Source of the DNA: an uncultured Nitrosomonadales bacterium
GTDB taxonomy: Bacteria; Pseudomonadota; Gammaproteobacteria; Burkholderiales; Gallionellaceae
NCBI GenBank assembly: GCA_903878125.1
Contig: CAIRGS010000127.1
Location: 1 to 64,000 of the forward strand
DNA length: 64,000 bases
Reading direction: 5' to 3'
Shown here: one piece after another, positions 60,555-64,000 of the stretch
Layout of the letters: every line of letters begins with the position of its first letter
How positions within the stretch are numbered: position 1 is the first letter of the stretch
Made by a program: the position numbers and the translations under genes
Notes under the pieces: generated by a model
Told to the model about the DNA's origin: nothing
What the model saw: the letters and a program-made list of their open reading frames with translations, nothing else
Database searches by the model: none

Positions 60555-61622
60555 ATGGACGCTGAACTTGCGTCATGGCTTGCCCTAAACCAGATACCTG
60601 GTTTAGGCAATGAAGGTTTGCGTCGTCTGCTACAGGCTTTCGGTACTCCCGCCCAAGTCTTCGCCACGCCGGCGCATACTCTCCAGCAAGTAGTCAAGCC
60701 AGCCATAGCTGCAACTATCACACAAGGCTGGGACGAAGTAACACTAGCACCCATTACCAATTGGCTGGCTGACCCGCACAACCACATTGTCACACTGGCA
60801 GACCCTGACTATCCGCAGGCTCTGCTTAACATTTCCGATCCACCATTATTGCTGTATGTAAAAGGACGGCTCGATTTGCTTAACCACCCAGCGCTCGCCG
60901 TCGTTGGCAGCCGTAATGCCACCCCACAAGGGTTAAGCAATGCAGAGGCTTTTGCACAGGCAGCGAGTGCTGCCGGACTTTGTATCATCAGTGGCATGGC
61001 GCATGGCATAGACGCCGCAGCGCATCGCGGAGGGTTGCGCGAGCACGGCTCCAGCATAGGCATAGTTGGCACTGGGCTAGACAAAGTTTACCCTGCCGCC
61101 AACCGCCAACTGGCGCACCAATTGGCACAGGGAGGCGCATTGGTTTCCGAGTTTTCATTAGGCACTCCGCCACTAGCAGCAAATTTTCCGCGCCGCAATC
61201 GCCTCATCAGCGGCCTTAGCCTTGGATGTCTAGTGGTCGAAGCCTCTCTGCAAAGCGGTTCACTAATTACCGCCCGTATGGCATTGGAACAAGGGCGCGA
61301 CGTTTTCGCCATTCCCGGTTCCATCCACGCCCCACAGACAAAAGGATGCCATAATTTGATCAAACAGGGCGCGAAACTGGTAGAGTGCGCGCAAGATATT
61401 CTGGAGGAGCTGGGACGATTCTCCGCCAGCACGACCCCACAACCTTCCGCAGTCGAAGAGCACTCTTTATTAACGCATTTAGGTTTCGATCCGGTAGATA
61501 TGGACAGCTTGAGCCAGCGTAGTGGCTTGACGATTGGGGCACTATCCGCCATCCTGTTGCAACTTGAGCTGAATGGTGACATCACAACTTTACCCGGTGG
61601 ACTTTACCAGCGTATAAATTAA
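60555..61622 (+). CDS. dprA: DNA-processing protein DprA
   Basis: VVGSRNATPQGLSNAEAFAQAASAAGLCIISGMAHGIDAAAHRGGL. Confidence 0.96.
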   Translation: MDAELASWLALNQIPGLGNEGLRRLLQAFGTPAQVFATPAHTLQQVVKPAIAATITQGWDEVTLAPITNWLADPHNHIVTLADPDYPQALLNISDPPLLLYVKGRLDLLNHPALAVVGSRNATPQGLSNAEAFAQAASAAGLCIISGMAHGIDAAAHRGGLREHGSSIGIVGTGLDKVYPAANRQLAHQLAQGGALVSEFSLGTPPLAANFPRRNRLISGLSLGCLVVEASLQSGSLITARMALEQGRDVFAIPGSIHAPQTKGCHNLIKQGAKLVECAQDILEELGRFSASTTPQPSAVEEHSLLTHLGFDPVDMDSLSQRSGLTIGALSAILLQLELNGDITTLPGGLYQRIN

Positions 61623-61778
61623 AATTTTATTTGTTCAGGTCTGGCGGAACAGAATCTTCCATAGAAAGAAGAAAGAAAGAAGAAGAAAAACAAAACTATA
61701 ACTACTCATAATCCCTTACTCTTGGTTTAATTACGCCTAGTTTAATAATTACCTACAATCAATTTTTATCGGGGCATT

Positions 61779-62234
61779 ATGTTTGACATTTTAATGTTTT
61801 TATTTGAAAGTTATTTTCATGCTGGCCGCTATCCCAATTCAGACAGGCTATCCCGCAAATTATCGGCTGCCGGATTTGAAGACGAGGACATTCATCTGGC
61901 GCTGACTTGGTTGTCTGGCTTGGAACAGTTGAACAAAGCAAACTATCCATCCACCATTAATAATAGTAGTGGGCGATTTTATGCCGACTTGGAAATCAAG
62001 CGCATCAGCTTTGAAGTACGTAGTTTTCTGACCTTTTGGGAACAAAACAAGATAATTACACCCGTGGAGCGGGAAATGATCCTCGACCGCGCGGTCGCAT
62101 TGAACCGTGAAAATTTGCCACTGGACAAAATCAAACTTATCGTTCTCATGGTGTTGTGGAATCAACGTCAAGACTTGGATCCTTTAATAGTCGAAGACCT
62201 GCTTACTCCGGCCGACTCCAGTCGCATACATTAA
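61779..62234 (+). CDS. smg: Smg family protein (DUF494)
   Basis: MFDILMFLFESYFHAG; between dprA and topA. Confidence 0.95.
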   Translation: MFDILMFLFESYFHAGRYPNSDRLSRKLSAAGFEDEDIHLALTWLSGLEQLNKANYPSTINNSSGRFYADLEIKRISFEVRSFLTFWEQNKIITPVEREMILDRAVALNRENLPLDKIKLIVLMVLWNQRQDLDPLIVEDLLTPADSSRIH

Positions 62235-62261
62235 ACATTAAACTTAGACAAAAACACCACC

Positions 62262-64000
62262 ATGGCTAGCAATCTACTAATCGTTGAATCCCCGGCCAAA
62301 GCCGTCACCCTAAAAAAATATCTGGGTAAAGATTTTGAGATACTGGCAACCTATGGACATGTGCGCGACCTGATACCCAAATCGGGGGCGATCGATACTG
62401 AACATGATTTTGCCATGCAGTATGAAATTATTGCGCGAAACAGCAAACATGTAGACGCCATCGCCAAAGCCGCCGCTCAGGCAGACCACATCTATCTGGC
62501 GCCTGACCCGGATCGTGAAGGGGAAGCCATTGCCTGGCATGTCGCTGAGTTGCTCAAAAGCAAGCGTAATTTGAAAAACAAACCCATGCAGCGCGTAGTA
62601 TTCTACGAAATCACCCAGTCTGCGGTGCGCGAAGCGGTGGCGCATCCACGTGAAATTTCCATTCCCTTGGTCAATGCGCAGCAGGCGCGACGTGCGCTGG
62701 ATTACTTGGTAGGTTTCAACCTTTCGCCGCTGCTATGGCGCAAGATACGCCCCGGGCTTTCTGCCGGACGTGTACAGAGCCCTGCGCTGCGCCTGATCGT
62801 GGAACGAGAATTAGAAATCGAGGCATTTCGCTCACAGGAATATTGGACTGTACATCTCGACAGCCAGAAGAATAGCCAACCATTTACCGCCAAACTGTTT
62901 CAATATCAAGGGAAAAAACTGGAGCAACTGGGTATAGCCAGCGAGACGGAATACCAGAAAATTTTTGACAACATCAATGCGGCCAAATTACCTCCGCGCG
63001 TGGTGCGTGTGGAAAAGAAAGCCAAGCAACGCTATGCCGCCGCTCCGTTCACTACCTCCACGCTACAACAGGAGGCAGCGCGCAAACTAGGCATGTCCAC
63101 TGACCGCACGATGCGTATCGCCCAACAGCTTTATGAAGGCATCGACATCGGCGGTCAAACTGTAGGACTGATCAGTTATATGCGTACCGATTCCGTCACG
63201 CTGGCACAGGAAGCCCTGCAGGAAATACGTAGTTATATCGCTGCACAATTTGCCCCGGACTATTTGCCTAAAACTGCACCAATCTACAAAAGCAAAGCCA
63301 AGAATGCGCAGGAAGCTCATGAAGCAATACGGCCAACGTCGATTACTCGCACCCCGGAGAGCATGCGGGAATTTCTTACTATTGATCAAGCGCGGCTCTA
63401 TGAAATGATCTGGAAGCGCACCCTCGCATGTCAAATGGCTCCTGCGCGTTTCGATACAGTCAGCCTTGATATTCGCCTCGGGGGGGATGACACCCTGTTT
63501 CGTGCCAGCGGCCAAACCCTTATATTTCCTGGCTTTATCGCTGTCTATCAAGAAAGCACAGATGACAGCGAAGAAGAAGAAAACAAAAAATTGCCACCCT
63601 TGGAAGAGGGAGAAACCATTCCTCTTGACAAGCTGTATGGTGAGCAACATTTTACCCAGCCGCCACCGCGGTTTTCCGAAGCTAGCTTAGTTAAAACTTT
63701 AGAAGAGCATGGCATCGGGCGCCCCTCCACTTATGCCAGCATCATTTCCACGCTACAGGCTCGTGAATATGCAATATTGGACAAAAAACGATTCAAGCCG
63801 ACCGACGTCGGCCGTGTCGTTATCCGTTTCCTCACCGAACATTTTACGCGCTATGTCGATTACGGATTTACTGCGCAAATGGAAGATGAGCTGGATGAGA
63901 TTTCCGATGGCAAGCGCGATTGGATACCAGTATTGAACGATTTCTGGCATCCCTTCGCTTCGCTTATACAAGATAAAAAAAACATCGAGCGTAAAGATGT
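62262..64000 (+). CDS. topA: DNA topoisomerase I (partial, truncated by window end)
   Basis: ATGGCTAGCAATCTACTAATCGTTGAATCC = MASNLLIVESPAKAVTLKKYLGKDFEILATYGHVRDLIPK...; SYMRTDS; no stop before window end. Confidence 0.96.
   Translation, partial: MASNLLIVESPAKAVTLKKYLGKDFEILATYGHVRDLIPKSGAIDTEHDFAMQYEIIARNSKHVDAIAKAAAQADHIYLAPDPDREGEAIAWHVAELLKSKRNLKNKPMQRVVFYEITQSAVREAVAHPREISIPLVNAQQARRALDYLVGFNLSPLLWRKIRPGLSAGRVQSPALRLIVERELEIEAFRSQEYWTVHLDSQKNSQPFTAKLFQYQGKKLEQLGIASETEYQKIFDNINAAKLPPRVVRVEKKAKQRYAAAPFTTSTLQQEAARKLGMSTDRTMRIAQQLYEGIDIGGQTVGLISYMRTDSVTLAQEALQEIRSYIAAQFAPDYLPKTAPIYKSKAKNAQEAHEAIRPTSITRTPESMREFLTIDQARLYEMIWKRTLACQMAPARFDTVSLDIRLGGDDTLFRASGQTLIFPGFIAVYQESTDDSEEEENKKLPPLEEGETIPLDKLYGEQHFTQPPPRFSEASLVKTLEEHGIGRPSTYASIISTLQAREYAILDKKRFKPTDVGRVVIRFLTEHFTRYVDYGFTAQMEDELDEISDGKRDWIPVLNDFWHPFASLIQDKKNIERKD

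Noticed and set aside
1-64000. CRISPR arrays, rRNA or tRNA genes
   Set aside because: No regularly spaced direct repeats, rRNA-like stretches or cloverleaf-like tRNA sequences noticed by eye; tRNAscan/Infernal was not available to confirm.

Overview
The window looks like a betaproteobacterial chromosome segment. Gene order and iron-gene content suggest a Gallionellaceae/Nitrosomonadales-like organism, but that is inference. Most of it is conserved housekeeping sequence: rpmF-plsX-fabH-fabD-fabG; an RND tripartite efflux operon; spoT; degQ-like protease; hisC-hisB-hisH-hisA-hisF-hisI-hisE-hinT-tatA-tatB-tatC; anmK/mepM-like; proC/yggS/yggT; pilT-pilU; phoU; rpiA; def-fmt-rsmB-DUF4390-ntrY-ntrX-like; LysM-dprA-smg-topA (topA runs off the right edge). 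About 10.2-17.8 kb is an iron-uptake region: FTR1 permease, tonB-exbB-exbD, fur, and fbpCBA on the opposite strand behind a strong Fur-box-like palindrome. The most accessory-looking stretch is about 18.5-21.6 kb. It holds two tandem paralogous exported COG4798-like methyltransferases with duplicated 3' hairpins, palindromic repeats, an attC-like core site before an orphan 203-aa ORF, and a truncated group II intron 3'-end-like sequence. A dead IS5-family element lies at about 51.05-52.38 kb and a decayed peroxiredoxin at about 40.36-40.59 kb. No CRISPR array, rRNA, or convincing tRNA was seen. Nothing can be called a proven new system. The best leads are a non-AUG start for fmt, a terminator-like hairpin inside the 5' end of fbpB, the exported methyltransferase pair, and an NtrX-like regulator lacking its AAA+ domain.
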